A DNA stretch of 64,000 bases from Dysidea avara. Lineage: Eukaryota; Porifera; Demospongiae; Dictyoceratida; Dysideidae. Position numbers and translations under genes: made by a program. The notes beneath the pieces were generated by a model that saw only the letters and a program-made list of their open reading frames with translations, made no database searches and was not told where the DNA came from. The stretch spans positions 34,291,297 to 34,355,296 of the forward strand of contig NC_089279.1 of assembly GCF_963678975.1 (NCBI RefSeq), given 5' to 3'. This document shows, in pieces, positions 1 through 12,692 of the stretch. The stretch's first letter is position 1. Each line of letters begins with the position of its first letter.

Positions 1-547
1 GAAGTCAAATGCTTCGTAGCGTGGGTATAGATCTAGAAGGCATGTCATTACACATTATCAACACCTCAATTTAGCAATCCATGTTGCTGTCATATTTTTT
101 ATGAAATCAAGTGCTTCAAAGTGTGGGATAGAAGTCAGCTAAATGCCACCTGCACTTGTAGGATATCTACCTTGGCTTCAGGTTGACGATATCCTACTTG
201 TAGCAGGGTTTAACTATAGCATAGCCTGAAAAGAACATTTTATATGCACACACAATGTAGGTAGATGGCTGCATGTGACTTTTATAAGCATATATCACCC
301 ATTCCATTTAATGCACATTTATATATCCAACAACCACACCCCATTGTAAAACAAAATGTAGTTCCTGGGTAGGTAAATCTATAGACATAATTTACTTGTT
401 ACTAGAATACTTCTTTAACAGCATAACACCAAAGTGGTTACAGGAATAATAGTAAAAAAAAAACAAGCAGCTATTACTATAGACAAAGTAAAAACATAAA
501 ATATGCAAAAAGCATTATAAAAGTTATTCCACAAATCTGTTAAATAG
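1..547. other. 3' flank of gene A
   Basis: AT-rich sequence downstream of the gene A stop. No gene or clear repeat was seen. Confidence 0.5.
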
Positions 548-721
548 CTAATGAGCATTAGGATCATAGTTGCAAGTACCAGCATGTATCACAAGATCAT
601 CTTCTGTAGGGAACCTCTTCCCACACAAGGGGCAAGGATTACTGTTAGCTCCACCACCACTAGCTTCCAGTGGACCAGATCTCTGTTTGTATGAATGTTC
701 CAGACCTCCTCCATATGGTGA
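548..721 (-). CDS. Gene A terminal exon with CCHC zinc finger
   Basis: A 174-nt exon, exactly the length of gene B's last exon. It follows the acceptor ATCCAG, starts SPYGGGLEHSYKQRSG and ends CNYDPNAH then TAG. The finger at 634-572 is CPLC, 12 residues, then HAGTC: Cys-x2-Cys-x12-His-x3-Cys, the spacing and LxIH-xxx-C ending of the NEMO and optineurin ubiquitin-binding fingers. Confidence 0.85.
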   Translation of the reverse strand, partial: SPYGGGLEHSYKQRSGPLEASGGGANSNPCPLCGKRFPTEDDLVIHAGTCNYDPNAH

Positions 722-3700
722 CTGGATGAACATAACCACAAATCACAACACAATTCACTCACAAAAAATTTGTGATGACAATATAGAATTTTTTATATCA
801 TTTCATTATTAAAAATAGCATTGGTACCTGCAGTTGACATATACTTCCTAACGTAGCCATATACAACATGTCAATAGTAGCTATATTCATCCTTTAATGA
901 TTTACATTATCAAGTTGTCCGCACTGTATGTGAATCAACTTTGTAATGACACCAAGACTTGATGCTTATAGCAAAAGTCTTGCCAAAAATTTATATAAAG
1001 AAGCATCATGCAAGGATTTTTGTAGCACCATTAATTTTGTTAAATTACTGAGTTCATTATACATGTACGTTCTACAACTGATTGCGAGTTTTAGTTGCAT
1101 CCCTACATGCAGGACCATTTCAGATTCCACAATAACATAAATCAATACATTGGAAATGAAGCATTAAAGATCATGTCCTAAAGTGTATACTGCATGGTGC
1201 AATCAATTTCAAAGTTCTTTTACACAACCTATAGTACAACGATGTGAACATGTAGACAGCAGAATCACTAACAATTGATATCAAGACATATTATTCATGT
1301 GCTAACTATGTGGCACTAGTAGTATCTGTTCTATCACGCAGGTACTGTAACATGGTCAACAAAGAGAAATGAATTTGTACAATAAGTTTTCAAAGCAGTA
1401 CTACTTTTTGTAGCTGTACAGCAAAGGTTAACTTATACACACTTCCAGGCTAATTATTTTTATAATTTAGGCAAGCAGCTAATCATAAATAATTGAAGTT
1501 ACAAAGAGAAGGAACCCATTCTAATAGAACACACGGAATGCACACACATACAAACAAACTGTAGGAACAGTAAACTGTAACACTTGCTTTACATGCATAC
1601 ATACTTGTAACATTAAGTAATTCTATTAATGTGTGTACGTCATTATGTGATTACGTGATAAAGAGAGTTGATCTCGTGTTTCCTACATGGTGTTGCAAGC
1701 AGTTCAAAACTGAGCAGTTGCGACTTACCGCTATTCAGCAACTGTAAAGGAACCACCAGACTATATCCCTGTGCCGGTCGAGGCACCTGTAAAGGTGATT
1801 TTAGCCAATTTGTAGTCGTTTCTGTCACGTGCTCCCTTGTAGATTGATACAAAACTACCCGGAGAAGATGCCATACGTCTTCCGGCAAACTGACTTGCCC
1901 AAGCTCGACATACAAGTAGATAGAGGGTCCAATTTTGAGGTGTGGAAAGATCAATGGGCATCGTACTGTATCCTCTCAGGGCTGGCAGAGGAGTCCGCAG
2001 CAACTAAGGTACAAGTATTAACTTTATATTTGTAACGAGAAACCCTCGCCGTTATTAATAATCTTGGTCTCACTACGGAGCAAAAGCCAGACCCATCCGC
2101 CATCATCACAGCAATAAAGCACCATATCGATGGTCATATCAACAAATATGTAGAGCGACGTAATCTATGCTGTCGCACACAGCAACCTGGTGAGAGCTTA
2201 CGCGAGCTAGCAAAGACATGTGGCTTCTGCTCAGAGAAATGTATGCAAAAAAGCATACAGGACCAGATAATTGAAGGCTCTCTCGATGGTGATGTCACTG
2301 AGAATCTACTGAAGCAAACAAACTTGACATTGGATACTGCCATAACCATGTGTAGGGCACAGGAGGCTGCTAAGAAACAGTGGAGTGAAATGAACAGTGC
2401 AAACTCTGGAGCTGTCTTGGCAATTAAACAACGGCGACAGCCACCAACTACTCAGCCCAACTAACAGCCTGTGATCTGCCCAGGGTTTGGGTTGAAGTCA
2501 CACATTGGGGGTCGTACACTGCCCAGCTTATGAACAAATCTGACATCACTGCAACAAGGTGGGACACTTTGCCAGGGTATGTCGGGCTAAGAAAGCCACA
2601 CTACCCCGACCCCCACCACCAGTCTCTGCTAAATCTGTACAGACAACATGGACTGAGGACCATCAGCAGCATCGGCTAGACACCATCACACAGATCACCG
2701 CCACTGAACCAGCACCCACCATTGAAGTTCGTATCTGCTCTGCCAATGGCTCATGTGATACACTAGCCCTACCAGACTCAGGTGTTGACATTTCAGCAGC
2801 TTCTACAGTTGCTTAAGGAACATCCCCTCAACCTGTTACTGTCAGAGATCATCCCCCGTACAACAGATGGCCATAGCATGCAGCCAATGGACAAGATACC
2901 TATAACATTTCACCTACAGGGAAGGCAACACAAGGAAGACATGCACATTTATTCACAAGCATCAGGAATCATCATGTCCTGGAAGGCAGCTAGAAGCCTC
3001 AGCATATTACCCTCACAGTACACCCAACCAACACCAATCTTTGCACCCTCCATGACACCTACTAGTGACATCAAGACTGTCAATGCAACACCCAGTATAG
3101 CAGAAGTTGGCACAATGATCAATAAATACCCCACAGTGTTTGATGGCCAGATCAGAATCATGCAGGGCGAAGAGTTCCGTATCTGTCTAGCAGCAAATGT
3201 CAAACCCTTTTGTGTACACACACCTCGCACAATACCGTTCACTTATCGCGACGAATTAAAAGCTGAGCTAGACCTGGAGTCACAGAACGTAATTGTTCCA
3301 ATCACTGAGGCCACAACATGGTTTGCATTGATTGTGGTCACACCGAAGAAGCATTCGCAGAACGTTCGCATGTGTGTGGACCTATCACATCTCAACTGCT
3401 TCGTCATCCGAGAAAGATACCAATCTCTCACCCCTGCCCAAGCTGTGGCTGACATTGCCACCAGTGACTCAAAGATATTCACTGTTCTTGGGCTACCATC
3501 AATGCCAATTAGATGCAGACAGCCAAGCACTGACCACATTCATAACACCATTCGGTAGATATAAATACCTACGAGCCCCCTATGGCATCTCCTCAATTTG
3601 TGAGCATTACAACCGAAGCCTTCAGTGGGTTGTCAGGGTTCAGACGCATTGTTGATGATTTTGTAATCTATGATAACAATGTCACAGACCATGTTAAGCA

Positions 3701-6700
3701 CATGGAGCAATTCTTGCAGCGGTGTGTGGAGAACAACATTACACTGAACATAGAGAAGTGCCAGTTCTTTAAAGCTCAAGTCACCTTTGCAGGCTTTCAG
3801 CTATCATCACATGGATACAAAGTAGACCCCCCATCTATCACAGAAGCAATTACCAAGTACCCTACACCTACAACCAGGTCCGACTTGCGCTCCTTCATGG
3901 GTCTAGTCAATCAACTGTCAATGAGCACCCACACTCTGGCATCACTGTTGACGCCTCTCAGACCACTGCTCAGCACAAAAGCACAAAAATGAATTCTTAT
4001 GGTCTAGTCATCATCAGGAAGCTTTCACAAGCATCAAGACATCCCTGACTACCTCACCACTGGTGTCTTTCTTTGACATGACCACACCGACAAGGTTAAG
4101 TACGGATGCCAGTAAACAAGGCCTCGGATTTAATCTACAACAGAAGACTGGAGATGAATGAAACCTGGTCCAAGCAGGATCTCAATTCTTATCTGACGCA
4201 GAAACACGATACGCAGTGATTGAACGCAATTTTCGCACCTCCGTAGCTCTGTGCTGCCTTGATGAAACGAGACGATTTTTGCTGTGGACATTCCCTCCAA
4301 CTTCAGTACTCCACATTCCAAATTTGAGCGAAATCGCTTCAAGTGTTCCCAAGATATGCGACTTCAAAAGTTGGCTTAGTTTCTTGGTGTTTTTTTTCTT
4401 CTTATTTTTCTTCCTCTTTTCGCACACTTACAAAAACCGCTATAAAACGCGAACGCAATATCCGATTGCCTTGAAATTTGGCACACAGAAGGGGGGTATA
4501 AAGGCACATCTCTGTACCAACTTTGGCTGGAATACGATAAACAGGCAAAAAGTTATGAGCAATTATCCACGAAAAATAACACCAATATGTTGTCACGCCT
4601 ACAGGGTAAACCGCTTATGAGAAGAAACTGAAAATCGGTGGGTGAATAGGTTAACTATTGAACCTCAAACCTTTTGTGGTTTGAAAGAAATCGAGTTAAA
4701 AACCAGGAAGATACAACGAAAAACCAACAGTCTGTAACAATTATGCAATCGAGATTAACTAATAAAAAAACGAATACTTTCCACGCCCACCAGAAAAACC
4801 GTTTGGAGTAATACTTTGAAATTCGCTGTACAGATGGAGTAATCATCTTAGAAAGGATCTTCAATGGTGTAGAAGAATCAGACTTAAAGCCACGGAGTTA
4901 TAACACGAAATCAAACTTGGTGTAGCAAGTGCGAGATCGAGATACTCTAATAGAGCAGTCACCCTAATAGAGCAGTCACACTGAACAGAATTCAAAAGAT
5001 CAGCTAGAAACTAGTAACCTGTATAGAGATAAGCTACAAACAATTCACCCTGTACAGATATCAGCTAGAAGAAGTTACCTCGTAGGGAGTTCAACTACGT
5101 AGTTCAGCTAGAAGAAGTCACCTTGCAGAGAGTTCAGCTACAAAGAAACCACCATGTAGAGAGTTCAGCTACAAACAAATCGCCCTGTAGAGGGATCAGC
5201 TAGAAGAAATTACCCTGTACAGAGTTCAGCTACAAAGAAACCATCATGTAGATAGTTCAGCTACAAACAAATTACCCTGTAGAAAGATCAGCTAGAAGAA
5301 GTCACCTTGTAGAGAGTTCAGCTACTAACTAGTGACACTGTAGAGACATCAGCTAGAAGAAGTTACCTTGTAGAGAGTTCAGCTACAAACAAATCATCCT
5401 GTAGAGAGATCAGCTAGAAGAAGTTACCTTGTAGATAGTTCAGTTACAAACAGTTCACCGTGTAGAGAGATCAGCTAGAAGGACTCACCTTGTAGAATGT
5501 TCAGTTGCAAAGAAACCATGCACCATGTAGAGTTCTGATCTGTAATAAATATATGTATTATATATATATATAATTTGTACATTTGTGACTGAATTTGACA
5601 AAACCCGGCTTCGACGCACAAAATTTCGTTAGGAGATATGGCGATTTTAAGTAATCATTGTGTAATAACTTCCCAGTGCCTACAGCTGTGCAAACAAAAT
5701 TTGCACCAAGTATGCATCTATTTACTAGCTATGACTGAGTGGGTGTATACATTTCTGATACCCAAAATTAGCCCTGTTTTGGGCAGCTTTTCTCGAGTGG
5801 GTAATAATATCACAGGTGATAGTAATAGGGTGGGAGGGTGGGGGTGGATGGTGGTCTTAATATACGGGTATAAAATGGAGTAAGAAGACGATTGGAATCC
5901 AGAGGCCAAGTTTGGGCTCTCCATGGCCCTCAAATCACTCCAAATTGACCGAGAACACTATTGATGAGCTCTCTGTGAAGTCCCAGCTCACTACACACCA
6001 TTATCACAAAGCCATGGCCATTCAATGGCGCCAATCTCCCACTCGTGGCTTTGACAGGGTCGGAAGAAAGCTGCCACAGAAACCAGACTTGCCAGTCCTG
6101 AAGGAAATACAGTGTGGAATGTGATAGTGTATTAGGCCAGCAATCCATTTCTGGTAAAAACGTAAGTTTGATTTTGTGTGTGTGGAAGCCTTGTTATGTG
6201 AAATCCGGTCACATTTAATATTAAGAGAGGCATCACGTGAGATCACGTGATCTAACAATACTACAGTTAGCTTGTTTGGCTGCCTCTTGCTACTCCTTGT
6301 GTTCCATGGGTTGGTAATAAAGTGTGGGCCTGTTTTCAAGCGTCAATTGGTAAGTTACACTTTATATGGGCTATAATGTAATATTAAGAGAGGCATCACG
6401 TGAGATCACGTGATCTAACAATACTACAGTTAGCTTGTTTGGCTGCCTCTTGCTACTCCTTGTGTTCCATGGGTTGGTAATAAAGTGTGGGCCTGTTTTC
6501 AAGCGTCAATTGGTAAGTTACACTTTATATGGGCTATAATGTATTCATGTGTGACTGAATTTGACAAAACCCGGCTTCGACGCACAAAATTTCGTTAGGA
6601 GATATGGCGATTTTAAGTAATCATTGTGTAATAACTTCCCAGTGCCTACAGCTGTGCAAACAAAATTTGCACCAAGTATGCATCTATTTACTAGCTATGA

Positions 6701-9700
6701 CTGAGTGGGTGTATACATTTCTGATACCCAAAATTAGCCCTGTTTTGGGCAGCTTTTCTCGAGTGGGTAATAATATCACAGGTGATAGTAATAGGGTGGG
6801 AGGGTGGGGGTGGATGGTGGTCTTAATATACGGGTATAAAATGGAGTAAGAAGACGATTGGAATCCAGAGGCCAAGTTTGGGCTCTCCATGGCCCTCAAA
6901 TCACTCCAAATTGACCGAGAACACTATTGGTGAGCTCTCTGTGAAGTCCCAGCTCACTACACACCATTATCACAAAGCCATGGCCATTCAATGGCGCCAA
7001 TCTCCCACTCGTGGCTTTGACAGGGTCGGAAGAAAGCTGCCACAGAAACCAGACTTGCCAGTCCTGAAGGAAGTACAGTGTGGAATGTGATAGTGTATTA
7101 GGCCAGCAATCCATTTCTGGTAAAAACGTAAGTTTGATTTTGTGTGTGTGGAAGCCTTGTTATGTGAAATCCGGTCACATTTATTGATAAAATCAGAAAT
7201 ATTTAAAGTATTCATATGCTTCATCTTTTCTTCTTTCCTGAGGAAAAGAAAATATGATTGGTTTAAAAAAGCCCCAAAGCTGGCCATAGGTCAGCTCCAG
7301 CTTTGGGGTATACAAATACAAAAAGAAGTGAAATCTAATCCAAAACAGCCAAGCTGTAAAAAAAGAGTGCGCCCTCAAAAAGGCTATGGTGAAAAAGATG
7401 TGAAATCCAAGATGGCCAAGGCACAAAATTCACCTGAATTGTTGTTATTAAAATTTTTACCATTAACCTACCATCACAGCCATTTCTTGGTCGCCACCTT
7501 GGATTTCACATCTTTTTTCACCATAGCCTTTTGAGGGCCGCACTCTTTTTTTACAGCTTGGCTGTTTTGGATTAGATACTATATTATCTGCAAGTAGCTA
7601 TAGGCAGCTTTCTTGTTTTGCTTCTCTTTAGCTGTTCCCTTGTTTTGCTACTTTTCTTTCTTTGATCTCTAAAATTCCTTTGTTTACTATTAACATAGTT
7701 ATGACTAATAAATCCTTGCATACCACATCAAAAGAAAGAATGGCACCAGGCATGCCATAAAATTAATCTTGCATCTGAACACGCACCACAACAATCAATT
7801 ACTGAAGGTGAAGTGGTCATTACACTTCTTCAGCTATTTCTGCCCATTACACAGCATTATGCACAAAGAATAGCATGAGAAGTGTCTCTGTAATTAAACC
7901 AGTGACTACAGAAAATAAAGGCAATAAGCACAATAGGCAGCCACAAGGAAGCCGTAGCTATCGTGCTATTATGAATTGACACCTTTGCATTGTCTGTGAA
8001 AATAACTGAGATACAAAAGAGGACGAAGGTGAGTACATGATGCATGCATTGTCCATACTGTGGTATGCCAAAAAGTACTTCTCAGGCTGAAGCGACGTCT
8101 AGCAGTGACAAAATCATGCCCATAGCCTTAGCCATTATGGAGTTATTGTCTGACAGGCAGTTAGTCAGTAGAAAATCCAAAATTTAAAAAAATTCTGTAG
8201 CAACTTATTAGAAGTATATTTGGGCACTCTGAAGATGCATTTGAGCTTGAGTATTCCTCACCAATACTGCCAAGATGCCATGAAGGTATTGTGAGGCTGG
8301 TTTTGGGGTGATATTTTTGGTCAGAAAAGCCCAAACCTTCATTATCCCTAATATCTTTGAGACATTTTGTATACCACAGAAAATGTGCTACAAAGTACTA
8401 ACAAACAAGTATGTTTGACAATAGGTTTAGATATGCTGTGGTTCATGATTCAGCAGTATATCTTACCGGATTTCTAGGATATTCTGCCATTATTGGAGGA
8501 GAATGATAGTTATCTTTATACCGTTGGTCGGCTGCAGCAGGAGGAGACCATGGTTGGTTGAGTTGGTTTAGTGAAGATCTGGGATCTGGTACTTGACCAG
8601 GTATAGGAGCATAACCACCAACACTTCTAGAACAAAAAAGAGCATAATTTATGTCAATTTCTCCCTTAGATTAGTGTAAGGGACTAAGTTACGCAGCACC
8701 CACTTTCTACGTTATTTACCATCAACACGCATAAACCTATACTGGCTACTGTATTCAGACACTAGTGCTATGAACTTTCAGAGTTTACTAAAAACCGGTT
8801 ATTGGAAGGTGAATAATTGGTTATTGACTGGTTACTGTCTGATTATAGATTAGCAGACATAATGGTACTCAACATGACTGCAGGAAGCCTTACGGTAGTA
8901 CCAAAGTGACCATCAACATCCTACCTTACAATAACAGTTATTACAATCACATGCTTTGAGGTTATGTTATGATGTTAACACTTGTCAGCAGGGATAATTT
9001 ATGGTTTACCAGCAATAATTGGCTTGACCTAGACAATACCTGTTAATACTGGTTTGCAACACTGTCTGATGAGCGATAAGTTGTGCAAAGCATGTTATCT
9101 CATGATGAAAATGGCAGATAACTGAACCTTTTACTATGTCATGAAGCAAATGCCATTATCAACATTAGGGATTACAGATTTAATGATACCTACTAGGCAC
9201 AAATAACTCGCAGAAACCAATAAAAATGCACTGGTGCGTCAGTGGGCTAATGTGCATGATTAATTTTGATACACTAGGGCATTCAGAGGATTCAAAGGGG
9301 TAATTAACACAGTATTTATATAGAGAGCTGAAACTTTCATTTGTTTTTCAAATATATTTGTAATTGTACAGAAATGATCCTATATATATGAAAACTCTAT
9401 CCTAACATGGAAATAAAATGGCTGTTCTATTAGAGTATTTTATTAACAAGTCTAGGACAAACACATAAATTGTACAAAGTGAACCTGCTAGAGATGTTTG
9501 CCACAGGCTAAGAGCTCTGTACAATAATAAATCACCTCACTTCTCTACTTATCTACATGATGATTCAGGGCTTAAGAACAATGTCAATAAACAGACACAA
9601 AGCAGTTACAGTAGGTATTTACACAGTACAGTAATAGTCTACTCAGTGAGTACTGAACAATGACACACATTCACCTTTCTTGTCCTCCATGAGGATAGTT

Positions 9701-12593
9701 GAAACGGTTAGGAGTGGTATCCATTGGCTATCATGAAAACAAATATTTTATGATACAGTGCACAGTAGATAATAAAGACTATGTTGTGTCCTATGTAAAA
9801 TGGTCATATTGCTATAATTATTGGATATTATAAGCAAGTCGTTTCTGGGCATGTCACACTATATGACAGTGTAACCTCAGTTATCAGTCACCAAACACAA
9901 CAGTTTTCTTCTACTGTATTGAAGTAGTCAGTCTTTCTACTATATTTAGTGGAAAAAAACACACTACAGGGTTTACCAACACACACACACACACATGCAT
10001 GCACGCACACCACAGCGTAATAATGATTGTAATCAGATTATTTGAGGAGAGTAATCATAATGTAATCAAATACATTTCATAAACACTGTACTCGTAATCA
10101 CAGAAAGCAAAGTAATCAATGTGTAATCAATCACCCCTGAAGACTCTAGTAGAACACATGACTCTGATATGCACAAAGCTGCAAGGGTTTCTCTTTGTAG
10201 AATAGATGCAACTTATCCAGATGGTTGACGTGCCAGTTTTCAATCATACAAAACACTAAAACAGTTAAACTTATGGTACTACAAGTTCCATGTGAGCACC
10301 ATTAATATAACATATAGTCCATAAAGGTACCTTTCATTTAGAGAATGTTTCTATGATGGTTTTGTCGATGTACAGATGACAAAATTGGCTATGAATTTTG
10401 CCAAATGATGCACTGAAAAGTTTAGTATGATTTAAAATCAAAAAAATTCTGTCAAAGCTTACGGTACTTTAAACAGTAAAGTAAGCAGATAGCCCTTGCC
10501 ACCATTTAAATATGATTATACACACATCTACAGTGTACTCTCAGTTATCCAAACCCCAATAATGGTAAAACTCAGGTAATGGTGAAAGTGTTAAGACAAG
10601 TAAATTGTTCGGATAACCGAAGCCCATACATTTATATAGAGCATACTCTAATAGAACATACACCTGTCTCAAAATACTCTAATAAAAGAATCATTTTCCA
10701 AGTTTGGATAAACATAACTGAGGTTCTACTGTATTCCCAAAATATCATTTGTTCACTGCTTATTGTCACTTCTGTATTACCTTATTGTATTGCTGATGTT
10801 GTTGGTACTGTGCAGCAGTGTCACGCAATGGTGCCCGGTCATAACCATGTCTGGATGGATCACTTCTTTGGCCTCCCGATGAAGTACTTTCACGCCTGTA
10901 ATATAAAATTGGACACTGCAATTCATACACATACAAGTATTGTGTATACTGCAAACCTTTGCATATCATGCACTGGGGTTGGGTTAGCAGCAGGATGCTG
11001 TAATAATAATACAAAAAAAAAACAAATATCATTCTGCAAAGTGTTCACCCATAAGTTCCAAAAGAAGTGTGGTGTGTTTATGTGTTTACTCATCCCTGTG
11101 TACATGGCAAATAATACATTTAGTGGTTTTATCCCAGTTATGCCAATACCGTCTAACTAAGTGAAGAGTATAGTGTAATGTAGCTGTAGTAGTAACCAAA
11201 GGACCTACAGAACACACCACCATAAGATTGATTTTCCAGTGACCCGGTATAAGCAACTATAGTGCTGTAAGCATAAAACAAAACAAACTCAAATACTTAG
11301 CGCACACATGTGCAATGTACATCTGATCTAATGTCTTTTCCTCCCACCCTGAATGTATGATACTTTAGCCCTTTCCTCAAGCAAATAATAGGGTATATAA
11401 AAGAGGTCCACCCTAACTTACCATGCATATTTCTACAACCTAAGTACATACACTGATTCATAAGTCACTTTCACATATGTAGTTAGGGCTGAGTAATAGT
11501 ATCGATAGCGCGATATATCACGATAGTGAATCACAATCGTGATAACAATAGTAGGAATATCTCTATTACAATAGTTATGATAAGCTCAGATCTGGTATTC
11601 ATAACCCTTCCATACTGTTTTACAGTTAGTATTACCAGCTTTCTTACAAGGGAGTGGCCTGTAAAAGCTATACCAAAAGTCCATATTAATTGGTCGCCCA
11701 CGCAGTTAAGAAATGTCCTGTGCATGCAAAATAACTTTCTATATGACTACAAATCATAGCTATACAACTAAGACTTTGTTAAGAGCAAAGTGTTCCATAA
11801 ACTATCGGGGATAGTATTCACTATCACAATATTTAATGAGTAACTATCATGATAGTAAAATTTTTACTATCGCTCAGCACTATACGTAGTGTTCTATAAT
11901 ATTAATATTCTTACCTCAAGTCGTTTTAATTCAGTGCTGTTTCTACCCATTACCATTTTGTTAGCTTTGTTCACTTCTTCCTCGAGTTTTTCACGTGCTA
12001 CATCGGCATCCCGGAACTTTTGTTGGAAAGTTGCTGTTTGTTGCTGCAGGCCTATAATTGTTTGCTCGTGATCCTTCAGTCTTCCAGCTCTCACTTGCAG
12101 CTCCTTCTCAAGTTGGTCAATTTTTTGATTAAGTTGAGCAATCTCAGTATCCTTCTGACCAACAGTTTGCTTGTACATTGCTATCTCATTACGTGACTGT
12201 GTAACTCTGTAATCCAACACACCACATTCACATCATCACATACTACAGTAGTTATAAACCATCACAACTCAAGCCTGTACCAAAAAGGGCACCACCATAG
12301 CAGTGATGATGAACATGCTTCAGCTGGTTGTAGGAAAGCAGTAAATATGGGGTGGAAAATGTAGGTGTATGTGCAGACGTTTACATAGTTTAGTGAACTG
12401 AAAACGTTTCATCTACAGGGATAATGATAAGAGTTAAACCCAACCCTACCACTTAAGCATTTCCTACCAAAAGCATACAAACACCAGCAGTGGGAAAGAT
12501 CTAGCATGTGTGAAACTAACAGATACACAAACATACACACATACCTACAACATGTGGTTGACATAATAATTTTACACACGCACGCATGCGTGC

Positions 12594-12692
<99 letters not shown>

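Noticed and set aside
548-739. TAX1BP1/NDP52 family assignment based on the zinc finger alone
   Set aside because: The UBAN core in genes B and C and the LxIHxxxC finger ending fit NEMO/optineurin better, and no SKICH domain is seen at the N-termini.
4985-5535. CRISPR-like array
   Set aside because: Repeats are divergent, with no unique spacers of constant length, and the context is an animal intron.
5638-7090. Duplicated short open frames of 70-81 residues in the 632-bp blocks
   Set aside because: They are conserved only because the DNA was duplicated recently. They overlap frames on the other strand and show no domain features.
10579-11160. A 193-residue plus-strand open frame
   Set aside because: It overlaps, in antisense, a well-supported exon of gene A (10895-10781), and its sequence has no domain-like order.
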